This document shows, one piece after another, positions 1-12,600 of a DNA stretch of 33,277 bases. Under the pieces are notes generated by a model. It was not told the origin of the DNA, made no database searches, and was given only the letters and a program-made list of their open reading frames with translations. The DNA is taken from the NCBI GenBank assembly GCA_027310225.1, contig DAIDBG010000211.1:1-33277 (forward strand), written 5' to 3'. The stretch is from a bacterium (GTDB lineage Bacteria; Pseudomonadota; Gammaproteobacteria; Burkholderiales; SG8-41). Position 1 is the first letter of the stretch; each line of letters begins with the position of its first letter. Position numbers and translations under genes: made by a program.

Positions 1-904
1 AGCGCACGCCGTGCCGCGCCAGAATGGCGAGCGTCTCCCCCGACAGTGCGCCTTCGGAAGGCCAGATGCCGCCGGGCGGCGACCCGAAGCGCCGGGCGTG
101 GCTCGCGAGCGCCCGCTCGAGCTGCATCGCGACCCGGTGGCGTCCTCCGGAATAGCAGGGCGAGAGCGGCAGCGTGACATCGGCCTGGCTCTCGCGCGCG
201 ACGGCGAAGTCAATCAGCAGGGGAGCGATGGGATGCGTGTAAAACGTGGTGCAAAGCTCGATCCGGCCCGCTTGCGCGAGCGCGCGGTAGCGCGGCAGCA
301 GATTTTTCAGCAAATCGCCGATCAGCTCGAGCAGCCGCGTCCGGTCGGCGTGCGTGAAACCTTCCCCCTTGGCCATCAGCTCCACGAGCAGCGGCTGGCG
401 GCGGCGCTCGGTTTCCCCGGTCCAGGCCAGGTGGTACCAGGTGACGAGATCGGCCAAGTAGGCGCCCGACAGGTAGCGGTGCTCCGCGCCCGCGCCGCCT
501 TCTCCCTGCGCGAGACGGTGGAGATCGAACAACCGCTGGTAGTGCGGGAAGGGCACGATCATCTGCGCGTGATTGGAGCGGAAGCAGGCGTCGAGCAGAA
601 GCCTGCGCTCCGCCTCGTCGAGCGCGTTGAGGTCCGGCACGGCGAGCAGCCGCAGCAGCGGATCGCGCAGATCGCCGCGCTCGATCTGCGCGATGTAGTC
701 CTCGATCTGGTCGAGCAGGACCGGCACGAAATTCACGACGGCGCGCACCCGCGGGTGCCGTTCGAGGTGCGCGGCCATATCGGTGTAATCCTTGATCGCG
801 TGCAGATAGACCCACGGCAGGGCGAACTTCCCGCTCGCGCGGTCGCGGTAGTCCGGCTGGTGCATGTGCCAGAGGAGAATGAGGTCGGCGCCGGCCTGAT
901 TCAT
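1..904 (-). CDS. Glycoside hydrolase family 57 protein (C-terminal part beyond the left edge)
   Basis: Reading from an ATG at 902-904, 301 codons stay open to the window edge. The N-terminus reads WHMHQPDYRD and, after a spacer, PWVYLHAIKDYTDM. Further on come VNFVPVLLDQIEDY and GIWPSEGALS, all conserved in the GH57 N-terminal domain (alpha-amylase / 4-alpha-glucanotransferase type). GH57 enzymes cleave or transfer alpha-glucans with retention, using a Glu nucleophile and an Asp; those residues cannot be placed confidently in the visible part. The gene follows glgC on the same strand with 15 bases between them and a GGAG at 917-920, so the two probably form a glycogen-metabolism operon. Whether it is an amylase, a branching enzyme or a glucanotransferase cannot be decided from half a protein. 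Confidence 0.88.
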   Translation of the reverse strand, partial: MNQAGADLILLWHMHQPDYRDRASGKFALPWVYLHAIKDYTDMAAHLERHPRVRAVVNFVPVLLDQIEDYIAQIERGDLRDPLLRLLAVPDLNALDEAERRLLLDACFRSNHAQMIVPFPHYQRLFDLHRLAQGEGGAGAEHRYLSGAYLADLVTWYHLAWTGETERRRQPLLVELMAKGEGFTHADRTRLLELIGDLLKNLLPRYRALAQAGRIELCTTFYTHPIAPLLIDFAVARESQADVTLPLSPCYSGGRHRVAMQLERALASHARRFGSPPGGIWPSEGALSGETLAILARHGVR

Positions 905-919
905 AAGTCCGGCATACTC

Positions 920-2203
920 CTAGCGGACCCCGTAGGCCGGCTGCCCGAGCATGGCCAGGGTCACCAGCGTGATCCCGCGCTCGGTCACGAGGAAGCGTTT
1001 CCGGTCCGCTTCGGGATTGACGCCGATCACGGTGTCGTCGGGGAGGCTGCAACCGCGGTCCACCACCGCGCGCTTCAGCACGGCCCGCTCGCCGATGCGC
1101 ACCTGCGGCAGCACCACCGTGTCCTCGACTAGGCTGTGGCCCTCGACCCGGACGCCCGAGAACAGCAGCGAGCGGCGCACGGTGGCGCCGCTCACGATGC
1201 AGCCGCCCGAGACCATGGAATCCACCGCCATGCCGCGGCGCCCCTCGTCGTCGAACACGAACTTGGCGGGCGGCAGCTGTTCCTGGTAGGTCCAGATCGG
1301 CCAGTCCTGATCGTAAAGATCGAGCTCGGGGACCACCTTGGTGAGCTCCATGTTGGCTTCCCAGTACGCGTCCACCGTGCCGACGTCGCGCCAGTACGGC
1401 ACGCCCCCCGGCTGCACGCCGACGCAACTGTCGGCGAAGCGGTGCGCGAACACGCGGTAGCGCGGCACGATGTGCGGGATCACGTCCTTGCCGAAATCGT
1501 GGGCGGAACGCGGGTCGTCGGCATCGCGTAACACCTGCTCGATCAGGAAATCCGCGTTGAACGCGTACACCCCCATGCTGACGAGCGCGCGCCCCGGGTC
1601 GCCGGGCATGGCCCTCGGGCGCGCCGGCTTCTCCTCGAAGCCCACGACCCGCAGATTCTCGTCAATCGCCATCACGCCCAGGCCGCTCGCGTCGCGCACC
1701 GGGACTTCCACGCACCCGACCGTCATGTCCGCCCCCCGCTCGCAGTGAAATGCCAGCATCTTGCCGTAATCCATCTTGTACACGTGGTCGCCCGCCAGCA
1801 CCAGGACGTGGTCCGGCGCGTGCCGGCGCAGGACGGCGAGGTTCTGGAACACGGCGTCGGCGGTGCCGCGATACCAGGACTCCTCGATCTGCTGCTGCGC
1901 GGGCAGCAGCTGGATGAATTCGTCGAAGCGGCCGTCGAGAAAGCTCCAGCCGCGCTGGATGTGGCGGATCAGGCTGTGCGCCATGTACTGCGTGACGACT
2001 CCGATACGCCGCACCCCCGAGTTGACGCAGTTCGACAGCGTGAAATCAATGATGCGGAACTTGCCGCCGAACGGCACCGCGGGCTTGGCGCGCTCGCTGG
2101 TGAGCTGCATCAGCCGGCTGCCGCGCCCGCCCGCGAGGATGAACGCGAACGCGTTCTTGGTCAGTTGATCAATGAATCTCAGTGTCTCCAGACGCGCTCG
2201 CAT
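920..2203 (-). CDS. glgC: Glucose-1-phosphate adenylyltransferase (ADP-glucose pyrophosphorylase)
   Basis: The 427-aa protein makes ADP-glucose from ATP and glucose 1-phosphate, the committed step of bacterial glycogen synthesis. The nucleotidyltransferase domain starts at about residue 18 with [11 protein letters not shown], followed by [17 protein letters not shown] and [18 protein letters not shown], the standard ADP-glucose pyrophosphorylase signatures. [12 protein letters not shown] is the sugar-nucleotide/metal loop. The last third is the left-handed beta-helix with hexapeptide-like turns, for example [12 protein letters not shown]. Length matches the family (about 420-430). It diverges from glgB across a short intergenic region and is followed by the GH57 gene, so glycogen synthesis and turnover genes sit together. 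Confidence 0.97.
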   Translation of the reverse strand: MRARLETLRFIDQLTKNAFAFILAGGRGSRLMQLTSERAKPAVPFGGKFRIIDFTLSNCVNSGVRRIGVVTQYMAHSLIRHIQRGWSFLDGRFDEFIQLLPAQQQIEESWYRGTADAVFQNLAVLRRHAPDHVLVLAGDHVYKMDYGKMLAFHCERGADMTVGCVEVPVRDASGLGVMAIDENLRVVGFEEKPARPRAMPGDPGRALVSMGVYAFNADFLIEQVLRDADDPRSAHDFGKDVIPHIVPRYRVFAHRFADSCVGVQPGGVPYWRDVGTVDAYWEANMELTKVVPELDLYDQDWPIWTYQEQLPPAKFVFDDEGRRGMAVDSMVSGGCIVSGATVRRSLLFSGVRVEGHSLVEDTVVLPQVRIGERAVLKRAVVDRGCSLPDDTVIGVNPEADRKRFLVTERGITLVTLAMLGQPAYGVR

Positions 2204-2292
2204 CGGGTCACCTTACCGTATCGGCGCCGGCCCGTCACGGGGTCGCGTTGCGGCTACAATAGGCCGTGGTTCCGGCACCGGAAAGCGTCGGC
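2204..2292. promoter_or_regulatory. glgC/glgB divergent intergenic region with a possible glgB -10 element
   Basis: This short region separates the divergent glgC and glgB starts. On the plus strand TACAAT at 2255-2260 resembles a sigma-70 -10 element, but no good -35 hexamer lies 16-18 bases upstream, so the assignment is weak. If used, transcription would begin near 2267. That would give the ATG at 2293 a short leader and leave the GTG at 2266 essentially leaderless. No FNR-type box is present here, unlike further right in the window. Confidence 0.3.
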
Positions 2293-4454
<2,162 letters not shown>

Positions 4455-4458
<4 letters not shown>

Positions 4459-4736
4459 TTGCGTGTCCCGCTGCCGATCCGGCGCTCGACCTCGGCTTCC
4501 GCCTGCAGCCAGTCGTCGAATTCGCAGCCCGGCGCGAACCCCCTGCGCTCGGCGATGTAATACGCCGCCTCGGCGACCCACCGGTGGCGCTCTTCCGGCG
4601 AAACCGCCGCGGGGGCGGGATCCTTCACCCCGGGGCGGCGCGGCTTGATTTTCTTCGCTGTTTCCCCGGCGATTTCCGGTGGCTTGACCCCTGCCGGCCC
4701 CCGGCCGGCGGCCGTCATCGTGTTGTGTCGAGTCAT
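4455..4736 (-). CDS. Small DUF2934-type protein
   Basis: This 93-aa protein carries a short C-terminal domain of the DUF2934 type. The pattern [20 protein letters not shown] followed by [10 protein letters not shown] is the family hallmark. The N-terminal half is basic and Pro/Ala-rich with no recognisable domain. Function is unknown; these small proteins are common in proteobacteria and often lie among stress genes. The start is set at 4736 because AGGAGG lies 5-6 bases upstream; an upstream start at 4802 would add 22 unsupported residues. The stop overlaps the glgB stop tail to tail. A perfect FNR-type box at 4821-4834 lies 85 bases upstream of the start, suggesting oxygen-dependent control. 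Confidence 0.8.
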
Positions 4737-4820
4737 CGCGCACCTCCTTCTGCTCTCGAAAGTTGACGAACCCTTTTTCCCTTTTTGTGCTAATGGTGGC
4801 ACCGCTCCCGTTGCACGGAG

Positions 4821-4834
4821 TTGATATGGATCAA
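4821..4834 (-). promoter_or_regulatory. FNR/Anr-type box (TTGATATGGATCAA), probably for the DUF2934 gene
   Basis: This is a perfect match to the FNR/Anr consensus TTGAT-N4-ATCAA. It lies nearer the minus-strand DUF2934 gene. At class II spacing the -10 would fall at about 4793-4798 on the minus strand, where only a weak hexamer (CACCAT) is found. A second perfect box 59 bases away serves the divergent operon. Confidence 0.75.
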
Positions 4835-4879
4835 CCCCGGGGCTTCCACCCCGCGTCGCGCCCGGTGACGGACAACGCT

Positions 4880-4928
4880 TTGATCTGAATCAATATCGGC
4901 GGGCCGCGCTGCCCCTATGCTGTTTTCC
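4880..4928 (+). promoter_or_regulatory. FNR/Anr-dependent promoter of the acs-pdh-ACP operon
   Basis: TTGATCTGAATCAA at 4880-4893 is a perfect FNR/Anr box. TATGCT at 4916-4921 is a reasonable -10 element and predicts a start of transcription near 4928. That places the box centre exactly at -41.5, the class II FNR position. The predicted leader of about 40 nt supports the GTG start at 4969 over the GTG at 4930. Confidence 0.72.
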
Positions 4929-4968
4929 GGTGGAAATAGCCGGCGCCGCCCCGGCAAGGAGCAGGCAA

Positions 4969-6731
<1,763 letters not shown>

Positions 6732-6735
<4 letters not shown>

Positions 6736-7703
6736 CGCTCGACCGCGCGCTGGCGCTCGATCTGCTGAAGCAGATGCTGCGCATCCGGCGCTTCGAGGAG
6801 AAGTGCGCCGAGCTCTACGGCGCAGGCAGGATCCGCGGCTTCCTCCACCTCTACATCGGCGAGGAAGCGGTCGCGGCCGGCGCGATGCGGGCGTTCGGGC
6901 CGGAAGACGCGATCCTCGCGACCTACCGCGAGCACGGCCACGCGCTCGCCCGCGGCATCCCCGCCAGCGCGGTGATGGCCGAGATGTACGGCAAGGCCGA
7001 GGGCTGCTCGCGCGGGCGCGGCGGCTCGATGCACCTGTTCGACGCAAGCACGCGCTTCTACGGCGGCAACGCGATCGTCGGCGGCGGGCTGCCGCTCGCC
7101 GCCGGGTTCGCGCTCGCCGACAAGATGATGCGCCGCCCGCGCGTGACCGCCTGCTTCTTCGGCGAAGGCGCGGTGGCGGAAGGCGAGTTCCACGAGTCGC
7201 TCAACCTCGCTTCGCTGTGGAAAGTGCCGGCCCTCTTCCTGTGCGAGAACAACCTCTACGCCATGGGCACCGCGCTCGAGCGCTCGGAGGCCGACACCGA
7301 TCTCTGCGAGAAGGCGCGCAGCTACCGCATGGAGGCGCGCTCGGTGGACGGCATGGATGTCGTGGCGGTGATGGAGGCGACGCAGAGCGCGGCGGCCGAG
7401 GTCCGCGCCGGCGGCGGACCGCAGTTCATCGAGTTCCGCACCTACCGCTTCCGCGCGCACTCGATGTTCGACCCCGAGCTCTACCGCACCAAGGCTGAGG
7501 TCGAGCGCTGGAAGCAGCACTGCCCGATCCTCACCTTCACCGCGCGCCTGCGCTCTCGGGGGCTGCTCGACGACGCCGGGCTCGCGAAGATCGAGGACGA
7601 AGTCGCCGCGGAAATCGCCGAAGCCGTGGCGTACGCCGAGGCCGGGACCTGGGAGCCGGTCGAGAACCTCGCGCGCGACGTGTACACCGCGAGGGCCGCA
7701 TGA
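6732..7703 (+). CDS. Pyruvate dehydrogenase-type E1 component, alpha subunit
   Basis: This 323-aa thiamine-diphosphate subunit decarboxylates a 2-oxo acid, probably pyruvate, as a heterodimer with the next gene product. [13 protein letters not shown] and [14 protein letters not shown] open the E1 alpha domain. [11 protein letters not shown] and [10 protein letters not shown] follow, and [15 protein letters not shown] is the ThDP/Mg-binding motif. Length and motifs fit the PdhA/AcoA group. The GTG start overlaps the upstream stop (GTGA) and the stop overlaps the E1 beta start (ATGA). Acetoin dehydrogenase (AcoA) is an alternative, but no acetoin-specific gene is nearby. The operon lies behind an FNR-type promoter, so it is probably a low-oxygen second PDH. 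Confidence 0.9.
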
Positions 7704-8701
7704 AGGGGCCGCCCACGACGGTCCGCACGACCTACCGCGAGGCGCTGCGCGAGGCCCTGCGCGAGGCGCTCAAGCGCGATGAGCGCGTGTTCCTGATGGG
7801 CGAGGACGTGGCCCGCTACGGCGGCAGCTACGCGGTAAGCAAGGGCCTCGCAGCGGAGTTCGGCGAGGAGCGCATCCGCGACACGCCGCTGTCGGAAGCG
7901 GCGTTCGTCGGGGCGGGCATCGGCGCGGCACTGAACGGCATGCTGCCGATCGTGGAAGTGATGACCTGCAACTTCAGCCTGCTCGCGCTCGACCAGATCG
8001 TCAACAACGCCGCCACCCTCCGCCACATGTCGGGCGGGCAGTTCAGCGTCCCGCTGGTGATCCGCATGGCGACCGGGGCGGGCCGGCAGCTCGCGGCGCA
8101 GCACTCGCACAGCTTCGAGGGCTGGTACGCGCACGTGCCCGGCATCCGCATCGTCACGCCCGCGACGCTGGAAGACGCGCGCGGCATGCTGTGGACCGCG
8201 CTGATGGACCCGGACCCGGTCGTGATGTTCGAGAACGCCCTGCTCTACAACCTCGAGGGCGAGCTTGCAGCCGACGCGGGCGCGGTGGACATCGACCGCG
8301 CGGCGGTCCGCCGCTCGGGCGACGCGGTGACGCTCGTCACTTACGGCGGATCGCTCGGCAAGACGCTGCAGGCGGCGGAGCGGCTCGCCGCGGATGGGAT
8401 CGGCGCCGAGGTCATCGACCTGCGCACGCTGCGCCCGCTCGACATGCCCGCGATCCTCGCCTCGCTCGCGAAGACGCGCCGCGCCGTGATCGTGGACGAG
8501 GGCTGGAAGAGCGGCGGCATCGCTGCGGAAATCATGGCGCGGATCATGGAGCAGGCGTTCTACGAGCTCGACGCGCCGATCGCGCGCGTATGCAGCGCGG
8601 AGGTCCCGATCCCTTACCCCAAGCACCTCGAAGACGCGGCGATCCCGCAGGTGGCCGGCATCGTGGAGGCCGCGCGACGCGTGGTAAGCGGTCATGCATG
8701 A
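7700..8701 (+). CDS. Pyruvate dehydrogenase-type E1 component, beta subunit
   Basis: The 333-aa partner of E1 alpha contains [10 protein letters not shown] at the N-terminus, [20 protein letters not shown], and [37 protein letters not shown] marks the C-terminal transketolase domain. These are standard PdhB/AcoB signatures. The E1 alpha/beta split type is usual for PDH with a short E2, as opposed to the homodimeric AceE used as the main PDH in most betaproteobacteria. The start overlaps the E1 alpha stop, and the E2 gene begins eight bases before this gene ends. Confidence 0.92.
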   Translation: MKGPPTTVRTTYREALREALREALKRDERVFLMGEDVARYGGSYAVSKGLAAEFGEERIRDTPLSEAAFVGAGIGAALNGMLPIVEVMTCNFSLLALDQIVNNAATLRHMSGGQFSVPLVIRMATGAGRQLAAQHSHSFEGWYAHVPGIRIVTPATLEDARGMLWTALMDPDPVVMFENALLYNLEGELAADAGAVDIDRAAVRRSGDAVTLVTYGGSLGKTLQAAERLAADGIGAEVIDLRTLRPLDMPAILASLAKTRRAVIVDEGWKSGGIAAEIMARIMEQAFYELDAPIARVCSAEVPIPYPKHLEDAAIPQVAGIVEAARRVVSGHA

Positions 8702-9839
8702 GTTCCGCATGCCCGCGCTGGGGGCCGATATGGACGCCGGCACGCTCGTCGAGTGGATGGTGAAGCCGGGCGACGCCGTGAAGCGCGGCCAGGTGGTCGC
8801 CGTCGTGGAAACGCAGAAGGGCGCGGTCGAAGTCGAGATCTGGGAGAGCGGGACGGTGGACCGCATCCTCGTCGAGCCGCACACGAAGGTGCCTGTCGGC
8901 ACGGTGCTTGCCACCGTGCGCACGGCGGGCGAGCCGGCGGCGCCGGTCGCGCCGCAGCCGGCGCCGGCGGCGGCCCCCATCGCCGCGCCAGCGCCCGACG
9001 CGCTCGCTTCGCGTCCCAGGGTCGCCCCCGCGGCGCGCAAGCGCGCCGAGGAGCTTGGCATTGATATCAATACGGTACGGCCCGCCCGGGCAGGCGATGT
9101 GGTCACGCGCGCGGACGTGGAGCGCGCCGCCGCCGCGCCTCCTGCAGCACCCGCCGCAGCGGAAGAAGACTGGCGCGTGCCCATGCGACGGGCGATCGCG
9201 GCGGCCATGTCGCGCTCCAAGCGCGAGATCCCGCACTACTACCTCGCGACCGACATTGACGCCGCCGCCGTCCTCGATTGGCTCGCCGCGGAGAATCTCA
9301 AGCGACCGGTGGCCGAACGTCTCCTTCCCGTGGTGCCCTTCATGAAGGCGGTCGCGCTCGCGTTGAAGGAAGTGCCCGAGCTGAACGGCTTCTGGATCGA
9401 CGGGGCTTTCAGGCCCGCCCCGGCGGTGCACCTGGGAATGGCGATCGCGATGCGCAGCGGCGGGCTCGTCGCGCCGGCCATTCACGACGCGGACGGGAAG
9501 AGCCTCGGCCAGTTGATGGCCGACCTGCGCGACCTGATCACCCGGGTGCGCAGCGGCCGGCTGCGCAGCTCCGAGATGACCGACCCCACCGTAACCCTCA
9601 CCAGCCTCGGGGAGCAGGGCGTGGAGGAAGTCTTCGGGGTGATCTACCCCCCGCAGGTCGCGCTCGTCGGTCTGGGCAAGGTGACGGAGCGCCCGTGGGC
9701 CGCAGGCGGGACCGTGACCGTGCGCAAAGTGCTCACCGCGACGCTCTCCGCCGATCACCGCGCGAGCGACGGGCACCGCGGGGCGCTCTTCCTCGCCGCC
9801 CTCGCGCGGTTGCTGCAGAATCCCGAAAAGCTCAATTGA
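8694..9839 (+). CDS. Dihydrolipoamide acyltransferase (E2) with one lipoyl domain
   Basis: The 381-aa E2 core moves the acyl group from E1 to CoA on a lipoyl arm. The single lipoyl domain (about residues 1-78) carries the acceptor Lys42 in [10 protein letters not shown]. Most E2 proteins have D-K-A here, so TQKG is an unusual variant. A Pro/Ala linker follows, then a peripheral subunit-binding domain at about 107-145 ([19 protein letters not shown]). The catalytic domain ends with DHRASDG, giving His355 and Asp359 of the HxxxDG motif. The E3 subunit (lipoamide dehydrogenase) is not in the window. Substrate identity (pyruvate or acetoin) is inferred from the E1 genes. Confidence 0.92.
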   Translation: MHEFRMPALGADMDAGTLVEWMVKPGDAVKRGQVVAVVETQKGAVEVEIWESGTVDRILVEPHTKVPVGTVLATVRTAGEPAAPVAPQPAPAAAPIAAPAPDALASRPRVAPAARKRAEELGIDINTVRPARAGDVVTRADVERAAAAPPAAPAAAEEDWRVPMRRAIAAAMSRSKREIPHYYLATDIDAAAVLDWLAAENLKRPVAERLLPVVPFMKAVALALKEVPELNGFWIDGAFRPAPAVHLGMAIAMRSGGLVAPAIHDADGKSLGQLMADLRDLITRVRSGRLRSSEMTDPTVTLTSLGEQGVEEVFGVIYPPQVALVGLGKVTERPWAAGGTVTVRKVLTATLSADHRASDGHRGALFLAALARLLQNPEKLN

Positions 9840-9840
9840 A

Positions 9841-9942
9841 GCCGCCGATGAACGCCGATGAACGCCGATAGAATCGAACAGGACAATTTGACACAAAGAG
9901 CACAGAGGACCTTATCGGCGTGTATCGGCGTTCATCGGCGGC
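9841..9942. repeat. Long inverted repeat between the E2 and ACP genes
   Basis: The left arm 9841-9870 and right arm 9913-9942 are inverted copies of 30 bases with two mismatches, enclosing a 42-base loop. Each arm is itself built from repeats of the unit GCCGATGAAC / GTTCATCGGC. The loop contains CACAAAGAGCACAGAG, a word typical of dispersed intergenic repeats in environmental proteobacteria. Transcribed, it would form a very stable hairpin between the E2 stop and the ACP gene, perhaps lowering ACP expression or stabilising upstream mRNA. No coding potential was seen. Confidence 0.8.
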
Positions 9943-9969
9943 TGGATGTTCTTCTTCAGGGCGTGCGCA

Positions 9970-10248
9970 ATGGCTGAGATGACACGAGAACAGATCAAGG
10001 CCGTCGTCTTCGACGTGCTCGGCGCCATCGCGCCCGAGCTCGACGCGGCCGCGATCGCCCCCGACAAGCCGCTGCGCGAGCAGGTGGACATTGACTCCTT
10101 CGACTTCCTCAACGTCGTCATCCGGCTGCACGAGCGCCTCGGCGTGGACATCCCGGAGAAGGACTACGGCGAGCTGCTGACGCTCGACGGCGCCATCGAG
10201 TACCTTTCAGGCCGTCTCGCGGAGCGCGCGGGCCGACCTCGCCTGTAA
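9970..10248 (+). CDS. Acyl carrier protein
   Basis: The 92-aa acidic protein is a phosphopantetheine carrier. The attachment site is Ser43 in VDIDSFDFLNVV. The helical pattern (EQIKAVVFDVLGAIAPELD, later IRLHERLGVDIPEKDYGELL) fits a discrete ACP. I chose the ATG at 9970; an upstream start at 9946 would add eight residues within repeat-flanking sequence. It is the last gene of the acs-pdh transcription unit in the same direction but is separated from E2 by the inverted repeat. Its partner is unknown: it might receive acyl groups from the acyl-CoA synthetase or the PDH, or serve lipoate-type chemistry. All of that is speculation. Confidence 0.85.
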   Translation: MAEMTREQIKAVVFDVLGAIAPELDAAAIAPDKPLREQVDIDSFDFLNVVIRLHERLGVDIPEKDYGELLTLDGAIEYLSGRLAERAGRPRL

Positions 10249-10309
10249 CAGCGTGAATCGTGATTCGACTTCCGCACTGCGGAGGTCATCCTTCATCCTT
10301 CATCCTTCG

Positions 10310-10327
10310 GGCGGCCCTCAGGCCGCC
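10310..10327. terminator. Hairpin between the convergent ACP and DapA-family genes
   Basis: GGCGGCC (10310-10316) and GGCCGCC (10321-10327) form a perfect 7-bp stem with a CTCA loop. It lies at the 3' end of the DapA-family gene, between two convergent genes. There is no T-run, so it is at best a bidirectional terminator-like hairpin. Just upstream the heptamer CATCCTT-like unit is repeated three times. Confidence 0.4.
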
Positions 10328-11313
10328 GCTTTGGCCGCCTGTGCCCGCGCGAGGAGCCCGCTGCGCTCCAGGTCGGCGCGCATTTCCTGGCGCTCCGTGT
10401 CGGTGATTTGCAGCAGCCCGGGGCGCACCGGCCCGCCGGCCATGCCGAGCATCTCGGACCAGGCCTTGATGTAGGCGATCGGGACGACCTTGCGGTTGAC
10501 CCACACCGAGCGCATCCACTTGAACATGAGGTCGCGCACCGGCTGCAGCGGGCTTGCGATCTTCTCCGCTTCCTCGAACCGGCCCTGCAGCCCGAGCTCC
10601 GTGTAGTCGCGCATGGGAAGCCATCCGGGCGTCTGCATGAGGTAGGGCGCGGGCGACGACTGGAACACCTTCTGGCCGTAGTCGCGCATCATCCTGAGCC
10701 ACTGCCCCTCCGTCGGCTCGCTCATGACGATCCGGTCTCCGACGAGCTTCTGGACCCTGGCGTAGTGGTCGAGAGGACGCGGGATCTTGATGCCGCACAC
10801 GTTCGGGAGATCGGCGATGCGGGCGGTGAGCTCCGGCGACAGGCCCCAGCCCGCGTACTCCGCGTCGAACATCCAGAGGCCGATGTCCACCCGGTCGGCA
10901 ATGAACCTGAACCATTCGTACATGGTCTGCTCGGATGCCGGCGGGTAGTACTGGTTCATGAGGATGACGAAATCGGCGCCGGCGTCCTGCGCGTGGCGGG
11001 TGAGCTCCACCGTCTCGTGCGCCGAGTGGTGCGCAGTATGGGCGATGACCTTGCAGCCTCCCCGCTTCGCCTCGTCCACCACGATCTCGACGACGCGTTT
11101 GCGCTCTTCCTTGGTGAGCGACCAAAATTCGCCCATCACGCCGGTGCAGAACACGCCCTCGATCTTCAAGTCGCGCGTCAGGCGGCGCATGTTCCGGCGC
11201 AGCCCGGCCTCGTCCACCTGCAGGTCGGGCGTGAACGGCGTGGTGATCGCCGCCCACACGCCGCGGAACTGGGCCCGCGCCGCTTCCTTCGCTTCGGATT
11301 TCCGGTAGTTCAT
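10318..11313 (-). CDS. DapA/NanA-family Schiff-base aldolase or dehydratase
   Basis: The 331-aa protein belongs to the dihydrodipicolinate synthase/N-acetylneuraminate lyase superfamily, TIM-barrel enzymes acting on pyruvate-type substrates. Lys176 in CGIKIPRP is the likely Schiff-base lysine, NQYYPP supplies the catalytic Tyr, and GVFCTGVMGEFWSLT corresponds to the G-x-x-G-E substrate loop. The start at 11313 is set by AGGAG 7 bases upstream; a longer frame to 11421 lacks a ribosome site. It is somewhat longer than true DapA (about 290), and the divergent loop argues against lysine biosynthesis. It follows the Bug receptor gene on the same strand, so a catabolic role on an imported organic acid is likely but unproven. 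Confidence 0.82.
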   Translation of the reverse strand: MNYRKSEAKEAARAQFRGVWAAITTPFTPDLQVDEAGLRRNMRRLTRDLKIEGVFCTGVMGEFWSLTKEERKRVVEIVVDEAKRGGCKVIAHTAHHSAHETVELTRHAQDAGADFVILMNQYYPPASEQTMYEWFRFIADRVDIGLWMFDAEYAGWGLSPELTARIADLPNVCGIKIPRPLDHYARVQKLVGDRIVMSEPTEGQWLRMMRDYGQKVFQSSPAPYLMQTPGWLPMRDYTELGLQGRFEEAEKIASPLQPVRDLMFKWMRSVWVNRKVVPIAYIKAWSEMLGMAGGPVRPGLLQITDTERQEMRADLERSGLLARAQAAKAAA

Positions 11314-11371
11314 CGCTGCTCTCCTATATATTGCTCTACGTTTCGATTCCAGTTCGGGCCGTGGCCGCGGG

Positions 11372-12394
11372 TCATTGCGGCTGGAGGCCGATTTTCTTCG
11401 CGATGCTCTGATAGCGCGCAACGTCCTTCTGCAGGAACGCGCCGAATTCCTCCGGCGAGCTGCCGACCGGAATGAGCGCCTGCTTCGTGAGCTCGCTGCG
11501 CACCTCGGGCAGGGCGATCGCTTTCGCGGCCTCGGCGTACACGCGGCGCACGATTTCCGCGGGGACGCCCGCGGGGAACCACAGGCCGTGGTAGCACGTC
11601 AGTTCGAACCCGGTCAGTCCCGCTTCGTTGAACGTCGGCACGTCGGGCAACAGCGGAATGCGGCGCGGACCGGCGAGGCCGAGCGCGCGTATGCGCCCCG
11701 ACTGGATGTAGGGGTAGGAGAACGTGGGGCTTGCGAACATGGCCTCGACGTACCCGCTCAACACATCCGTAAACGCCACCGAGGTGCCCTTGTACGCCAC
11801 GTGCGTGAGCTTGATCCCCGCTTCGGCGGCGAACAGCGCGGCGGTCACGTGCGGCGGGCTGCCGACGCCGGCCGAAGCATAGTTGAGCTTGCCGGGCATG
11901 GACCTGGCGAGCGCGATGAACTGCTTCACCGAGCGTGCCGGAAGCGACGGGTTAACCACCAGGATGTTGCCGTAGGTCACGTTGATCTGGGTGACCGGCA
12001 CGAAGTCGGCCAGGGAATCGTACGGCAGCTTCTTGAACAGCGACGGGTTCGCCGAATACGAGCAGTTGGTGGCGAGGAGCGTGTAGCCATCGCGCGGCGC
12101 CCTGGCGACGATTTCGGTGCCGATCGTCCCGCTCGCGCCGGGACGGTTTTCGATCAGGAACTGCTGGCCCATCACCGCCGCGAGCCGCTGCCCGACTGCT
12201 CGCGCCGGAACCTCGATCGGGCTGCCCGGCGTGAACGGCACGACGATGCGAACCGGTTTGGCGGGATAGCGGGCCGGCTGCGCGCCCGCCGCGGAACCCA
12301 GCGCCATTGCGGCAAGCGCGAGGCCTGCCTGAAAAAGGCAGCGACCAGCAACCCGCGGCTGCGACATTCTCAGGTTCAGCGACAAGACCTTCAT
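11372..12394 (-). CDS. Bug/TctC-family periplasmic solute-binding protein
   Basis: The 340-aa protein has a signal peptide: a basic start, the hydrophobic stretch AGLALAAMALGSAAGA, and probable cleavage after Ala38. The mature part shows the Bug pattern: YPAKPVRIVVPFTPGSP, then IENRPGASGTIGTE, APRDGYTLL and PLLPDVPTFNEAG. Bug proteins bind carboxylates or related solutes in the periplasm and may feed TctA/TctB transporters; no tctAB is present here. The ATG at 12394 fits the signal peptide; a TTG at 12427 is also open. It precedes the DapA-family gene by 58 bases on the same strand, probably as an operon. Bug receptors are heavily expanded in betaproteobacteria, which supports the taxonomic guess. 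Confidence 0.9.
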   Translation of the reverse strand: MKVLSLNLRMSQPRVAGRCLFQAGLALAAMALGSAAGAQPARYPAKPVRIVVPFTPGSPIEVPARAVGQRLAAVMGQQFLIENRPGASGTIGTEIVARAPRDGYTLLATNCSYSANPSLFKKLPYDSLADFVPVTQINVTYGNILVVNPSLPARSVKQFIALARSMPGKLNYASAGVGSPPHVTAALFAAEAGIKLTHVAYKGTSVAFTDVLSGYVEAMFASPTFSYPYIQSGRIRALGLAGPRRIPLLPDVPTFNEAGLTGFELTCYHGLWFPAGVPAEIVRRVYAEAAKAIALPEVRSELTKQALIPVGSSPEEFGAFLQKDVARYQSIAKKIGLQPQ

Positions 12395-12600
12395 AGCGAT
12401 GGCTCGCGGGTAATACCTGTGTGGCAATTATAGATGACTCGCGGGCAACCGGCGCTGAGAGCGGGACCGGCCAGGCGACCGGTCCGGAGCATCCTGTGTT
12501 TGCGAATAATCGGGGCTAGAATGCCGGCAGAACCCTTCGGGGACATGCCGCACCCGCACGCGGGGAACGCGTGGATCACTGATTCCGCAAAGGAGCGCCT

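Noticed and set aside
7738-7775. Short tandem repeat at the start of the E1 beta gene (R-E-A-L units)
   Set aside because: It encodes a plausible amphipathic N-terminal helix and is an ordinary product of GC-rich codon use.
9061-9070. TTGATATCAA inside the E2 gene as a possible FNR box
   Set aside because: It lacks the four-base spacer and lies within coding sequence.
10283-10308. Threefold CATCCTT-like tandem repeat
   Set aside because: Too short and few units to be called a repeat locus; it lies between convergent genes.
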